Below, piece after piece: positions 7,245 through 15,949 of a stretch of DNA of 52,656 bases. The DNA lies in contig JAJPIB010000069.1 in assembly GCA_021324995.1 (NCBI GenBank), forward strand, positions 1-52,656, given 5' to 3'. Within the stretch, counting starts at the first letter, position 1. Every line of letters starts with the position of its first letter. Both the position numbers and the translations under genes were made by a program. The notes beneath the pieces are model-generated. The model had not been told where the DNA came from, searched no databases, and worked only from the letters and a program-made list of their open reading frames with translations. Origin of the DNA: Chlamydiia bacterium (lineage in GTDB: Bacteria; Chlamydiota; Chlamydiia; Chlamydiales; Rhabdochlamydiaceae).

Positions 7245-8292
7245 CTGCGAGATCGGCAGTGGTTGCATTTTCTTTAGCGATGACGACTTTTCCGGAAGCG
7301 ACTTTTTCGTGGATCGCTTTTTCAATCTCTTCAACAAACTTGGGATTTTTTTTGAGCTCATCGCGCGCAGCTTCTCTTCCTTGGCCAAGGCGGTTTCCAT
7401 TGTAGCTGAACCAAGTTCCTTTTTTCTCGACAATCCCCATGTCGACGCCGAGATCGAGGATCGAGCCAATCCGTGAAATCCCTTCGTTAAATAGGATATC
7501 GAATTCAGAGACTTGGAAGGGGGGCGCCATTTTATTTTTTACAACCTTCACTTTGACGCGGTTGCCGATGTCGGTATTGTCCGGTCCTTTGATTCCTCCG
7601 ATACGTCGGATGTCCATGCGGATTGAGGCATAGAATTTAAGGGCGCGCCCCCCTGTTGTTGTTTCTGGATTGCCGAACATCACTCCAATTTTTTCGCGAA
7701 TTTGGTTGATGAAGATGGCGCATGTGTTGCTTTTTGACAGAGAGGCTGTCAGTTTGCGCAGGGCTTGCGACATCATGCGTGCCTGGAGTCCCATGAAAGA
7801 ATCGCCGATCTCTCCTTCCAACTCGCTTTTAGGAACCAGCGCAGCCACGGAATCGATGACGATGACGTCAAGGGCATTGGATCTTGCGAGCATTTCTGCG
7901 ATGTTGAGCGCCTCTTCTCCAGAATCGGGTTGAGAAATCATGAGCTCGTCGAGGTTGACGCCAATTTTAGCGGCATAAGCAGGATCAAGGGCATGCTCGG
8001 CGTCGATGTAAGCGGCAAGGCCTCCATTTTTTTGAGCGTTGGCAACGATGTGTGTGGCGAGTGTTGATTTTCCGGAGGACTCAGGTCCGAAGATTTCAAT
8101 GATGCGTCCACGTGGAACGCCGCCGATGCCAAGAGCGAGGTCTAGCGTGACCGCTCCAGTTTTAATGACGCTCATTTCTCGCGAAGCGTGCTTGCCGAAA
8201 GCCATGATTGATCCTTCGCCGAATTGTTTTTCGATTTGTGAGATCGCAGCTTCAAGCGCTTTTTTCTTTGCTGTATCGTTGGGATGAGACAT
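7237..8292 (-). CDS. recA: Recombinase RecA
   Basis: RecA forms filaments on single-stranded DNA and catalyses strand exchange in recombinational repair. The product is 351 residues from the ATG at 8292, with the Walker A motif GPESSGKST at 69-77, [25 protein letters not shown] (Walker B region), the DNA-binding loop motif [14 protein letters not shown] and [29 protein letters not shown] just upstream decides the start over an extended frame that reaches 8391. I see no LexA-type operator in the 116-bp upstream gap, in line with the absence of a classical SOS response in chlamydiae. It shares an intergenic terminator with the M48-like gene. Confidence 0.99.
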   Translation of the reverse strand: MSHPNDTAKKKALEAAISQIEKQFGEGSIMAFGKHASREMSVIKTGAVTLDLALGIGGVPRGRIIEIFGPESSGKSTLATHIVANAQKNGGLAAYIDAEHALDPAYAAKIGVNLDELMISQPDSGEEALNIAEMLARSNALDVIVIDSVAALVPKSELEGEIGDSFMGLQARMMSQALRKLTASLSKSNTCAIFINQIREKIGVMFGNPETTTGGRALKFYASIRMDIRRIGGIKGPDNTDIGNRVKVKVVKNKMAPPFQVSEFDILFNEGISRIGSILDLGVDMGIVEKKGTWFSYNGNRLGQGREAARDELKKNPKFVEEIEKAIHEKVASGKVVIAKENATTADLAEV

Positions 8293-8408
8293 GGGTAAAC
8301 CTTCCTTAAAATTGATCCATGCGGTATTTCTAAGATCATAGCAAAAAAGACAAAAAGTTGGATCTTTAATATTAAAATTCTGTCCAAACAAAATATAGAG
8401 AATTAAAG

Positions 8409-9308
8409 ATGAGCGATGTACGCGGAATCATTCATGTCGTTTCCAATCTCACTGCAGTGATCAAGTTTTACACGGAGGCATTGGAATTTACTTGGGTGGA
8501 GATGCATGAGTTATCCGGAGAATCTTTTGATGTGTTATTTAAGCTTCCTAAATGCAAAGCAAAGCTTGCTAAGCTACGTTTAGGCGATCAATTTAGCTAT
8601 TTAATCGAATTTGATCAGAAGCATCCCCATCCCTACATTCAGGATTCAAGGAGCAATGATTTATGGTTCCAGCATATCGCCATCGTCGTGTCGGATATGA
8701 AAAAAGCGCACGATAAGCTTGTGGCTTACGGAATTCAACCTATTTCTCACTCCCCTCAAACGATTCCCGATTGGAACAAGGCTGCTGCGGGTGTAAAAGC
8801 GTTTTACTTTCGATCTCCCGATGGACACCCTTTGGAACTGATCTATTTTCCTCCTGGCAAAGGGTCCCCTGTTTGGCAAGATAAAAAAGGTCTTTTTTTA
8901 GGAATCGATCACACAGCGATTGCAGTTTCAAACACAGAAGAAAGCTTAAAATTTTATCGCGATTTTTTGGGCATGGAAATTGTTGGCAGCAGTTTGAACT
9001 ACGGAGTAGAACAGGAGATGCTTTCTGGTGTAACGGGTGCGAAAGTTAAAATTACCAATCTGCAATTCCCCGGCTCTCAAGGAATTGGGATAGAATTTCT
9101 TGAGTACGCTAATCCTTCTGGCGGAAGAAAAAGGCCTCTAGATACCCAAGCTAATCATGCTATTGAAAATGCAACATTGATTGTCATGGATGCATTAGAA
9201 CTTTTTTCCAAGAAAGCGGTTTCTGTGGAAGGGATGGAATCGTTCCAAAAAGGAACAATTCTGACAGATCCAGATAGACATCGATTATTTCTCGTGAGCA
9301 AGAATTAA
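8409..9308 (+). CDS. Two-domain VOC (glyoxalase/extradiol dioxygenase-fold) protein
   Basis: A 299-residue cytoplasmic protein made of two vicinal-oxygen-chelate modules. The first covers about 4-150 ([52 protein letters not shown]) and the second about 165-297 ([33 protein letters not shown]). His and Glu residues at metal-ligand positions are present in the first module (FQHIAI, HPLEL) and partly in the second. Family members include glyoxalases, ring-cleaving dioxygenases and resistance proteins; the substrate is not predictable. Its 3' end overlaps the porin gene by 4 nt, convergent. It opens an accessory block that separates recA from the cyclo-ligase gene. Confidence 0.75.
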   Translation: MSDVRGIIHVVSNLTAVIKFYTEALEFTWVEMHELSGESFDVLFKLPKCKAKLAKLRLGDQFSYLIEFDQKHPHPYIQDSRSNDLWFQHIAIVVSDMKKAHDKLVAYGIQPISHSPQTIPDWNKAAAGVKAFYFRSPDGHPLELIYFPPGKGSPVWQDKKGLFLGIDHTAIAVSNTEESLKFYRDFLGMEIVGSSLNYGVEQEMLSGVTGAKVKITNLQFPGSQGIGIEFLEYANPSGGRKRPLDTQANHAIENATLIVMDALELFSKKAVSVEGMESFQKGTILTDPDRHRLFLVSKN

Positions 9309-10690
9309 AACTGAGCTTGTAGACGAGTGATGATGACCGATTCATATTTTGCGTGGGAGGAGTTGGGAATTGCATGGTTGAAGCGCAGGTATTGCCAATC
9401 GGTTTTTAAAGCCAGATAGGAATTCCAAAACCAATTTACTGCTAAGGTCGGGCCTTTCAGGGAATTAGCGCCTCGCGCAAGCCCTGCTTTCAAAGGTTCA
9501 GCTGAAATATGGCACATCTCATAGCGTCCTGCGAGCTGCCAAGCCCCCCAGCCTCCTTTAAAATCAAGGCGGTGTTTCGGAACTACTTTGGCATTTCCAG
9601 GTTGGCTTTCTCCTGTGAGAAAATAAGAGGATTCGACGTAGCCGCTGTTGACGATAAAAGGTTCGGAGATGTCTTTGTCCTGTACTTTATTCCAGTTTGC
9701 GCGGAGATATTCTGCCCGAATGGCGGCGGATTTGTAAAGCCATTCGATATCTCCTCCCAGACGCGTACGTCGGGAATGGACTTTGGCATTCGTCCATTTC
9801 CAAAAAGCAGTCTCAACTCCTGTAAAAAAATCGGTACTCGATAGATTTTCATTGTGCTTTCCGACAGACCATGAGAATCCAAGGCCCAGGTTTTTAAGAG
9901 CGCTATTTCCAACATAAAAGGGATAAAGGCCGAGGCGGCCGACGATATCTTTATTATTGTTATTGTCGAGACCTTCCCCATTTCCATTAAACACCCCGAT
10001 TCCATACTCGATGCAATCGTAGGCGAATAATCCGTAGGTCATGACACCAATATCGCGCACCTTAGCAAAATTGATTGCGCCAACGCTGCGTTCATCGAAG
10101 TCCCAATAAGTATCGGCATAGCTTTGTTCCAAACTAAAAGGCTCCTTGAAAAGACCTGCGCGTATTTGGATATAAGAGGGTTCTAGCGATTCTATCCATG
10201 CATACTCAAGGCCTGCGTGACTAAAATCCCATCTCCCCATGACCAGGTAGTTAAAGTTCTCGTGAATATTGCCAGTTACAAAAATCCGAGCTCTTCGAAT
10301 GAGAAAGCTGGTATGATTTCTATCCGATGCAGTGAAAAAGCGACCATCGATTTCCAAAAGGCCTCCGATACGCATTTTTTTATCGGGAGCGATGACCCAG
10401 TACCCCTCATCGTAAATCGGCGTCATGTTTTGAGGAGGAGATACGGGTTGATCATTGGGCGTTGTAGGATGATCGACAGGACCGATTTGCAGATCTGAAG
10501 ATGGATTGGGCTCTGATTCAGAGCTTTGCAAATCTTGAGAAGTTGTGTTTGTCTGCCCGAGAGTTACCCCGCACAAAGCATTGCAATCTACTTCTGTGTA
10601 CGCTTGGCTGCAAAGCATGCTTAACGACACTGTAAAAATGCCTAAATTCAGAGGATGTGCACCGCGCAGAAATGGAGCTCTATTTTTCAT
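9305..10690 (-). CDS. OprP/OprO-like outer-membrane porin
   Basis: A 461-residue outer-membrane protein. The N terminus has a basic then hydrophobic signal region (LNLGIFTVSLSMLCSQAYTE), followed by a Pro/Ser/Asn-rich linker at about 60-90. From residue 100 it shows the phosphate-selective porin pattern: MRIGGLLEIDGRFF, FLIRRARIFVTGNIHENF, YIQIRAGLFKEPFSLEQ, SVGAINFAKVRDIGVMTYG, and it ends in the aromatic-terminated strand RLQAQF. The family forms 16-stranded trimeric channels for anions such as phosphate; selectivity here is inference. In chlamydiae such porins may supply nutrients across the disulfide-rich envelope. It lies 43 nt downstream of the GMC oxidoreductase gene on the same strand and may be co-transcribed. 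Confidence 0.85.
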   Translation of the reverse strand: MKNRAPFLRGAHPLNLGIFTVSLSMLCSQAYTEVDCNALCGVTLGQTNTTSQDLQSSESEPNPSSDLQIGPVDHPTTPNDQPVSPPQNMTPIYDEGYWVIAPDKKMRIGGLLEIDGRFFTASDRNHTSFLIRRARIFVTGNIHENFNYLVMGRWDFSHAGLEYAWIESLEPSYIQIRAGLFKEPFSLEQSYADTYWDFDERSVGAINFAKVRDIGVMTYGLFAYDCIEYGIGVFNGNGEGLDNNNNKDIVGRLGLYPFYVGNSALKNLGLGFSWSVGKHNENLSSTDFFTGVETAFWKWTNAKVHSRRTRLGGDIEWLYKSAAIRAEYLRANWNKVQDKDISEPFIVNSGYVESSYFLTGESQPGNAKVVPKHRLDFKGGWGAWQLAGRYEMCHISAEPLKAGLARGANSLKGPTLAVNWFWNSYLALKTDWQYLRFNHAIPNSSHAKYESVIITRLQAQF

Positions 10691-10733
10691 CGTGGGTAAG
10701 AGGGTGTAGCAGCTTAATTTTAATGCTCATCGC

Positions 10734-12254
10734 TTACAAGTGCTCCTTTTTTAAAATATCTGCAACGCGCAGAGCGTTTGCCATGATGGTGAGTCCGGGA
10801 TTTACCGCGCCGCTGGAAGGGAAAAAGCTTCCATCAACGACATAAAGGTTGTTGAGGTCGTGAGCTTTACAACTCGTATCAAGGACAGAGGTTTTTGGAT
10901 CATTCCCGAAGCGGCAAGTACCCACTTGATGGGCAACGCCTTCGATAGGAATTCTTTGCGTCAGGAAAAGACTGGGCTCGATTTTTTTGATAATTCCTTT
11001 AAGCTTTTTGATAAGGCGGTGATGCCCTTCTTCATCACTTGAAGTGTAGTCCAAAACAATTTCGTTATTTTCATTTATAGCGACACGGTTGTTAGGATCG
11101 GGAAGGTCTTCGCTACAAATCCACCAGCCCACCGCATGATTTGCCATTGCGCGCAAAGCAATGCTGGGAGTTAATGGAGGTGCTCCTGTTCTTAACATAT
11201 CGCTTTTTACGTTTCCGAGGAGTTGGATGTGGCCCAAAGGATACTTCCAATCGGGGGCATCGAAGTAAAAATCGTTGAGCCCCAGAGTTTTTTGATAATG
11301 GGTAAAATTAGATGTTGTGGATAGAGCAACCATCGCAGAATTGATATGGCACATATAATGTCTTCCCAACATATCGGAGCTATTTCCAAGCCCACGCGGA
11401 TGTCTATCATTTTTCGACCGTAAGAGGAGAGCGGCGGAATTGATCGCGCCGCAAGAAACGATGAAGGTGTCGGCAGTATACACCTCCTTTTTCCCATCTC
11501 GGTCGACTTCAACGTTTATAACTTTTTCTCCTCCTCGATCTGTTTCAAGGCATAAAGCTTTGGCATAGAGGAGAAGTTCAACATTGGGATGTTTAAGAGC
11601 AGGATGAATGCAAATCACTTCTGCATCCGATTTTCCATCGACAAGGCAAGGAAATCCATCGCAAGTATCGCAACGAATGCAGGCGCTTTTTTCGTGGTCG
11701 TTTTCATTTAAGAGAAGTCCCAAAGGGAGATGGAAGGGTTTTAATCCCATTTCTTCCATCTTGTCATGAATGAATTGGATACGGGGTTCATGGCTGACGG
11801 GGGGCTTGAAATAAGGATGGGCATCGTAGGGCTCTAAGGGATCTTCCCCTCTCTGTCCGTGGATTTGGTAGAGCTTTTCTGCAGCCAAATAATAAGGTTG
11901 AAAATCCTTATATTTTAGCGGCCATTCTGGAGAAATCCCTCCTTTATGTTCTATTTCTTCAAAATCTTTTTCTCGGAGTCGCAAAAGAGCGGCTCCATAG
12001 ACTTTAGTGTTGCCGCCGACGTAGTAATGGGTTCCGGGATGAATGGGTTTGCCTTTTTTATCTTTCCATATTTCTTCTGGATTGTAGCGTCCTTCTATGA
12101 AGACGGATTTTACATCCCAATTTTCTTTTTCACGAGGTAGGAATCCTCCCCTTTCGATGATCAAAATGCGCTTACCCGTGTCTGCCAGTGCATGGGCGAT
12201 CGTTCCCCCTCCAGCTCCAGATCCGATGATGATGATGTCGTAGTTCATGCCCAT
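10734..12254 (-). CDS. GMC-family FAD-dependent oxidoreductase
   Basis: A 506-residue flavoenzyme. The FAD-binding Rossmann motif YDIIIIGSGAGGGTIAHAL begins at residue 5 and ends with the acidic IIERGG. The middle holds PGTHYYVGGNTKVYGAAL, and FIVSCGAINSAALLLRS is the GMC signature 2 region. The C terminus carries EGVAHQVGTCRFG (His at the active site) and DGSFFPSSGAVNPGLTIMA. A Cys-rich stretch, CIRCDTCDGFPC at about 196-207, is unusual but occurs in the glucose-methanol-choline branch with sugar or sterol substrates. The substrate is unknown. The gene lies downstream of the sugar porter on the same strand, separated by a perfect 52-bp palindrome, so it may act on an imported sugar or alcohol; that link is inference. 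Confidence 0.88.
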   Translation of the reverse strand: MGMNYDIIIIGSGAGGGTIAHALADTGKRILIIERGGFLPREKENWDVKSVFIEGRYNPEEIWKDKKGKPIHPGTHYYVGGNTKVYGAALLRLREKDFEEIEHKGGISPEWPLKYKDFQPYYLAAEKLYQIHGQRGEDPLEPYDAHPYFKPPVSHEPRIQFIHDKMEEMGLKPFHLPLGLLLNENDHEKSACIRCDTCDGFPCLVDGKSDAEVICIHPALKHPNVELLLYAKALCLETDRGGEKVINVEVDRDGKKEVYTADTFIVSCGAINSAALLLRSKNDRHPRGLGNSSDMLGRHYMCHINSAMVALSTTSNFTHYQKTLGLNDFYFDAPDWKYPLGHIQLLGNVKSDMLRTGAPPLTPSIALRAMANHAVGWWICSEDLPDPNNRVAINENNEIVLDYTSSDEEGHHRLIKKLKGIIKKIEPSLFLTQRIPIEGVAHQVGTCRFGNDPKTSVLDTSCKAHDLNNLYVVDGSFFPSSGAVNPGLTIMANALRVADILKKEHL

Positions 12255-12304
12255 GTTGATACCCTTTTAATCTCTTCTTTGGAGTCTTCTAGAATGGTTT
12301 TCAT

Positions 12305-12356
12305 CTAGTGCTCTGTAAACAAAAATATTGCAATATTTTTGTTTACAGAGCACTAG
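12305..12356. repeat. Perfect 52-bp palindrome at the sugar-porter 3' end
   Basis: CTAGTGCTCTGTAAACAAAA... reads identically on both strands over 52 bases, with no spacer. The sugar-porter frame enters it from the right and stops at TAA (12343-12345) inside the arm. The inner AAAAATATTGCAATATTTTT could pair at the tip, and the U-rich run after the stem would aid termination in either direction. It is unrelated in sequence to the TATACCCAACG family. Confidence 0.9.
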
Positions 12357-13710
12357 GCCGCCCCAGTTTGCGCAAAGGTTTTCGCGAATGCACATATTCT
12401 TCTATTTCTTCGAGAGAAAGTCCTTTTGTCTCTGGCGCGTAATATAAGCAGAAAAGCAATCCGAGGACACATGCCGAAGAGTAAAATAGGAAGACGCGAG
12501 AAATTCCTAAGAGCTCTAACAAAATGGGAAAGGAAGCAACGACAAGTGTATTAAAAGCCCAGTTGCTTGCAGCCGAAAGGCTCATTCCTTGACCGCGGAT
12601 TTTTAGCGGAAACACTTCAGAAGTTAAAATATACGGCAAAGGGCCTAGGCTCACAGCAAATGCGGCGATGTAGAGAAAAATCGACAGCGCTGCAAGTCCT
12701 TTGAACAATGTTCCCTCAAATTGAGTGAAGAGAGCAATCATGCCCAAAGAAACAGCCGCTCCAATAAATCCAATCAGAAGAAGAGGTCGCCTTCCTATTT
12801 TCTCGACAAGATGCATCGCTACAACTGTCATCAAGACGTTCACTGTTCCAAGACCCACCGTGGCTAAAAGCACCGCAGAAGTCGTACCGATTTGCATCTT
12901 TTGAAAAATTTGCGGAGCAAAATAAATAACAACGTTGATCCCACTGAGTTGCTGGAAGAAAAAGAGTCCAGTTCCGAGCAGCAAACAAGAAAATCCGCGC
13001 TTGGAAAAGAGCTCTTTCCAGATTCCTGCTCTTTGCTTTTTAATCATTGATTTTTTGATGATTGCAAGCTCATGCTCGACGCGGCCCGGATTAAATTTTT
13101 TGGGATAAAGTCGGAATAAAACTTTGTGGGCTTCCCCCATTTTCCCTTTAAGGAAGAGCCATCGAGGGCTTTCGGGAAGGAAAAGAGCTCCGATGAAAAG
13201 CGCTGAGCTGGGAATCAGACCTGTTGCAAAGGTCCATCTCCAGGAGATTTTTCCTACGACGAATAAGTTGATCAAATAAGCAGAGAGGATGCCGAGAGTG
13301 ATCGCGAGCTGGAAATAAGTGACAAGCTTTCCGCGAATTTCTGCCGGCGCTGTTTCGGCGATATAAAGCGGTGTGACGACGACAGACATTCCAATGCTAA
13401 TGCCGAGTAAAACCCGCATCATGCATAAAACGGCAAAAGAGTGCGTCGCGAGAATACCGATCGTTGCCAAAAAAAAGAGGATAGCAATCAAATAAATGAC
13501 CCGTAGACGCCCAACCCAGTCAGAGAACCTTCCTGTAAGACACGCGGCAAATAAGGCTCCAAACGGTAGCAGACCCATTAAAAAGCCTGTTTCATAATGT
13601 GTGAGTTTAAAATCTTTTGAGATCGTTTGTAGCACTCCAGAAACAATGCCTTCGTCAAATCCAAATAAAAAACCTGTGATGGCGGAGACGAAAGCAATTA
13701 AATAAATCAT
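12343..13710 (-). CDS. MFS sugar porter (major facilitator superfamily)
   Basis: A 455-residue, 12-helix inner-membrane transporter of the sugar porter family, beginning MIYLIAFVSAITGFLFGFDE. Signatures include FGFDEGIVSG in helix 1, GRFSDWVGRLRV in loop 2-3, the R.....PLYIAE.AP motif, PESPRWL after helix 6, the GINVVIYFAPQIF stretch in helix 7, EKIGRRPLLLIG in loop 8-9 and PETKGLSLEEIE at the end. These mark a glucose, xylose or arabinose type H+-symporter. The ATG at 13710 follows AAAAGAGA; the longer TTG start at 13758 is less likely. It is divergent from glucokinase (13826), which points to glucose import followed by phosphorylation. The last residues and stop lie in the 52-bp palindrome. 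Confidence 0.92.
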   Translation of the reverse strand: MIYLIAFVSAITGFLFGFDEGIVSGVLQTISKDFKLTHYETGFLMGLLPFGALFAACLTGRFSDWVGRLRVIYLIAILFFLATIGILATHSFAVLCMMRVLLGISIGMSVVVTPLYIAETAPAEIRGKLVTYFQLAITLGILSAYLINLFVVGKISWRWTFATGLIPSSALFIGALFLPESPRWLFLKGKMGEAHKVLFRLYPKKFNPGRVEHELAIIKKSMIKKQRAGIWKELFSKRGFSCLLLGTGLFFFQQLSGINVVIYFAPQIFQKMQIGTTSAVLLATVGLGTVNVLMTVVAMHLVEKIGRRPLLLIGFIGAAVSLGMIALFTQFEGTLFKGLAALSIFLYIAAFAVSLGPLPYILTSEVFPLKIRGQGMSLSAASNWAFNTLVVASFPILLELLGISRVFLFYSSACVLGLLFCLYYAPETKGLSLEEIEEYVHSRKPLRKLGRPSAL

Positions 13711-13825
13711 GAATTCTCTTTTTTTTCTGGTTTTTTCATATTTTTTTAAAATTGTCAAGCCGCTATATGTTGAGTAATTTAAAACATTAGATTATCTGTA
13801 CAAAGAGTAATCTTATGGAGATAGC

Positions 13826-14800
13826 ATGATACTTGCAGGAGATGTGGGAGGGACGAAAGTACGAGTTGCTCTTTTCAAAGAAAAAAAGGGGATCACGTGC
13901 ATCGATGAAGAGAAATTTGCCAGCAGCAAATTTCCCACTCTCAGCGCACTTCTTAAAACGTTTCTATCGCATGAAAGTCGAAAAAATATTAGCGCCGCTT
14001 GTTTCGGCATCGCGGGGCCCATCCGTAACGGAGTCTGTAAAGCAACCAATCTTCCTTGGGAAATTTCCGCAAAAGTTTTAGAAAAAGATCTCAATATCCC
14101 CAAGGTTGATCTGATCAACGATTTGGAAGCCAATGCCTGGGGACTCCGCTGTCTTTCTTCTCAAGAGTTTGCAACTATCAACGTTGGCCAGGTCATCGAA
14201 GGGAATCAAGCGTTGATTTCTCCTGGAACAGGTCTTGGCGAAGCTGGAATTTACTGGGACGGCCGAACGCACCATCCCTTTTCCAGTGAAGGCGGGCATT
14301 GCGATTTCTCTCCCGTGACGGAAGAGCAGATCGATTTGCTCCATTATTTGAGGCAGCAGTTTAGACACGTCTCATTTGAAAGGCTTCTCTCTGGTCCTGG
14401 GCTCCATAGCCTCTATCGCTTCCTTATCGATACAAAGCGGGAAAAGGAAGAGTCTTCGATCGCTTCTCTGATGCGGCAAAATGCACCTCAGCATGTCATC
14501 ACAGAAAAAGGGATAAGCGGCGAATGTCAGGCATGCGTGCGCGCTTGTCGTCTTTTTGCAAGTGTGTTAGGAAGTGAAGCTGGGAATTTAGCTTTAAAAG
14601 TGCTTGCGATGGGGGGCATATTCATCGGCGGCGGCATTGTACCCCATATTCTCCCCTTCTTGAAAGAAGATCAATTTATGAAGGCCTTTGCGGATAAAGG
14701 AAGACTATCTGCTATCCTTTCTAAAATTCCCGTGAAAGTTGTCTTAAACGAAAAAACGGCTCTGCTCGGCGCTGCGCAGTTTGCTCGAGAGAACCGATAA
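13826..14800 (+). CDS. glk: Glucokinase (bacterial Glk family)
   Basis: It phosphorylates glucose with ATP to glucose 6-phosphate, entering glycolysis and glycogen synthesis. The product is 324 residues, starting MILAGDVGGTKVRVALF (phosphate-1 motif), with FGIAGPIRNG, TNLPWEIS, LINDLEANAWGL (catalytic Asp in the NDLEA motif), ISPGTGLGEAGI, SEGGHCDFSP and GGIFIGGGIVPHIL. This is the non-ROK glucokinase family. GGAG precedes the ATG. Chlamydiaceae lack a glucokinase and take up host glucose 6-phosphate, whereas several environmental chlamydiae have one, so this gene separates the organism from Chlamydiaceae. It is divergent from the sugar porter with a 115-bp shared promoter region. Confidence 0.95.
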   Translation: MILAGDVGGTKVRVALFKEKKGITCIDEEKFASSKFPTLSALLKTFLSHESRKNISAACFGIAGPIRNGVCKATNLPWEISAKVLEKDLNIPKVDLINDLEANAWGLRCLSSQEFATINVGQVIEGNQALISPGTGLGEAGIYWDGRTHHPFSSEGGHCDFSPVTEEQIDLLHYLRQQFRHVSFERLLSGPGLHSLYRFLIDTKREKEESSIASLMRQNAPQHVITEKGISGECQACVRACRLFASVLGSEAGNLALKVLAMGGIFIGGGIVPHILPFLKEDQFMKAFADKGRLSAILSKIPVKVVLNEKTALLGAAQFARENR

Positions 14801-14877
14801 TTCTAACTTTTTCCGATGATTTTTGGTCGTTTTTTCGAAGAATTTCTGATAGTCTGTTCGCTTTTAGAGGCAATTGC

Positions 14878-15048
14878 ATGGGATTCACATTGATCGAGGT
14901 TTCGAAATGGAACCGCAGAGAGTATTTCGAGCAGAATGGAAAAATAGGGTTGCCTATTGCGATCCAAGCACATCACGCTGTTTGCGACGGAGTTCATCTC
15001 GCAAGATTTATCAATGATTTGCAAGAATCTATGAACATATTTTTCTAA
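14878..15048 (+). pseudogene. Internally deleted chloramphenicol acetyltransferase remnant
   Basis: A 56-codon open frame that starts with ATG and has AGAGG at a proper distance. Residues 2-19 (GFTLIEVSKWNRREYFEQ) match the N terminus of CAT enzymes (G-T-x-I-D-x-S-x-W-x-R-x-E-x-F). Residues 24-52 (LPIAIQAHHAVCDGVHLARF and on) match the C-terminal active-site region, including the catalytic His in HHAVCDG. The roughly 150 residues in between, about 70 percent of the enzyme, are missing without loss of frame. The 4-nt overlap with the convergent NlpC/P60 gene is intact. It cannot be an active enzyme, because the trimer core is gone. Either it is a relic or a short peptide is still made. Confidence 0.8.
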
Positions 15049-15854
15049 ACAATTGCATCGGGGTGCCACCTGCGTATGACAAAAGTAGGTTGCCCACCAG
15101 GATCAATGTGATTAGAAGGGGTTCTCTCTTGTATGATTTCATAAAGGCGGTCGTAGGCATTGAGTTTTACAACCCCTTCTGGCGACTTGCTCTCAATCGT
15201 TGTGTGTTGATCGATAATGCAAACGACATGTCCTCTCCAGACGATTAGATCGAGAGGTTGGACTTTTTGTAAGATGGAGAGAATGCTTTTGCCTTCAATG
15301 TCTACAGATTTTCCGAATTCGATCAAAGACGAGGTATTGCGAGGGGTCCAACCATTAGTCGCATAATACAGAAGCCCGGAGCAATCTACACCTCTTAGAG
15401 ACCAGATATCCTGAATCAGAGGATGAAGTTGATGGAAATGGGATTTGCTGGGATAGATGTTGGGAAGAGGGTCGATTCCATGAGGCCAATTGCCTCCCCA
15501 GATATAACGCGTTTTTTCCAGTTCTTGCATCGTTTTTAAAATCAGCGCCATTGAAGGAAGCTTAATCTCTCTTTTGTAATCGAAGTTTATTTTTTCGATG
15601 AAACGCTCATCGATGAAAAGGTCGTTGGGATAAGGATACTCTCTTGTTTGGATTTTCCAAACGTAGGGCTGTTGCATTTTTTGGAGCAGTTCGATGGAAG
15701 TCCCGGCAAACAGAATGGTTTCGACAGAGCGCATCAAGCCTTGATCATCGAGGGAAAGCTCGTCGCCATTTTTCCCACCAAAGCAAGAAGAAATCACTGG
15801 CGTATTAAAAACCGGCGTCGGAAATCGAGTGGTTGCAAACGCGTGCTGAGACAT
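15045..15854 (-). CDS. NlpC/P60-family cysteine peptidase (peptidoglycan hydrolase)
   Basis: A 269-residue protein from the ATG at 15854. The C-terminal half has the NlpC/P60 catalytic layout: RYIWGGN, then GVDCSGLLYYA with the nucleophile Cys at about 158, and WRGHVVCIIDQH with His at about 209 and a possible third polar residue at His217. The N-terminal half (KIQTREYPYPNDLFIDERF) may be an SH3-like region. The family cleaves D-Glu-mDAP bonds of peptidoglycan stems. Chlamydiae make only a thin peptidoglycan ring at division and keep an NlpC enzyme (CT127 in C. trachomatis, as I recall). No clear signal peptide is visible. Confidence 0.85.
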   Translation of the reverse strand: MSQHAFATTRFPTPVFNTPVISSCFGGKNGDELSLDDQGLMRSVETILFAGTSIELLQKMQQPYVWKIQTREYPYPNDLFIDERFIEKINFDYKREIKLPSMALILKTMQELEKTRYIWGGNWPHGIDPLPNIYPSKSHFHQLHPLIQDIWSLRGVDCSGLLYYATNGWTPRNTSSLIEFGKSVDIEGKSILSILQKVQPLDLIVWRGHVVCIIDQHTTIESKSPEGVVKLNAYDRLYEIIQERTPSNHIDPGGQPTFVIRRWHPDAIV

Positions 15855-15882
15855 CCAATCCAAACATGTACAAAGGTTACGA

Positions 15883-15912
15883 TTGCATTCAACAAAACCC
15901 TTAAGATACAGT
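15883..15912 (+). promoter_or_regulatory. Promoter candidate upstream of the OppA gene
   Basis: TTGCAT at 15883-15888 and TACAGT at 15907-15912 with an 18-nt spacer lie 37 nt before the OppA start. Both boxes match the consensus at four of six positions. Weak call. Confidence 0.35.
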
Positions 15913-15949
15913 AAGGCTATTCACCAAAATGTAGCACAAGGGCTATTCG

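Noticed and set aside
8293..8408. LexA/SOS operator upstream of recA
   Set aside because: Neither the CTGT-N8-ACAG nor the GAAC-N4-GTTC pattern is present in the gap; only a weak TATGAT -10-like word at 8335-8340 was seen, without a matching -35.
14803..15069. Minus-strand frame of 88 codons between glk and the NlpC gene
   Set aside because: It is the antisense shadow of the CAT remnant at 14878-15048, whose plus-strand product shows clear CAT motifs.
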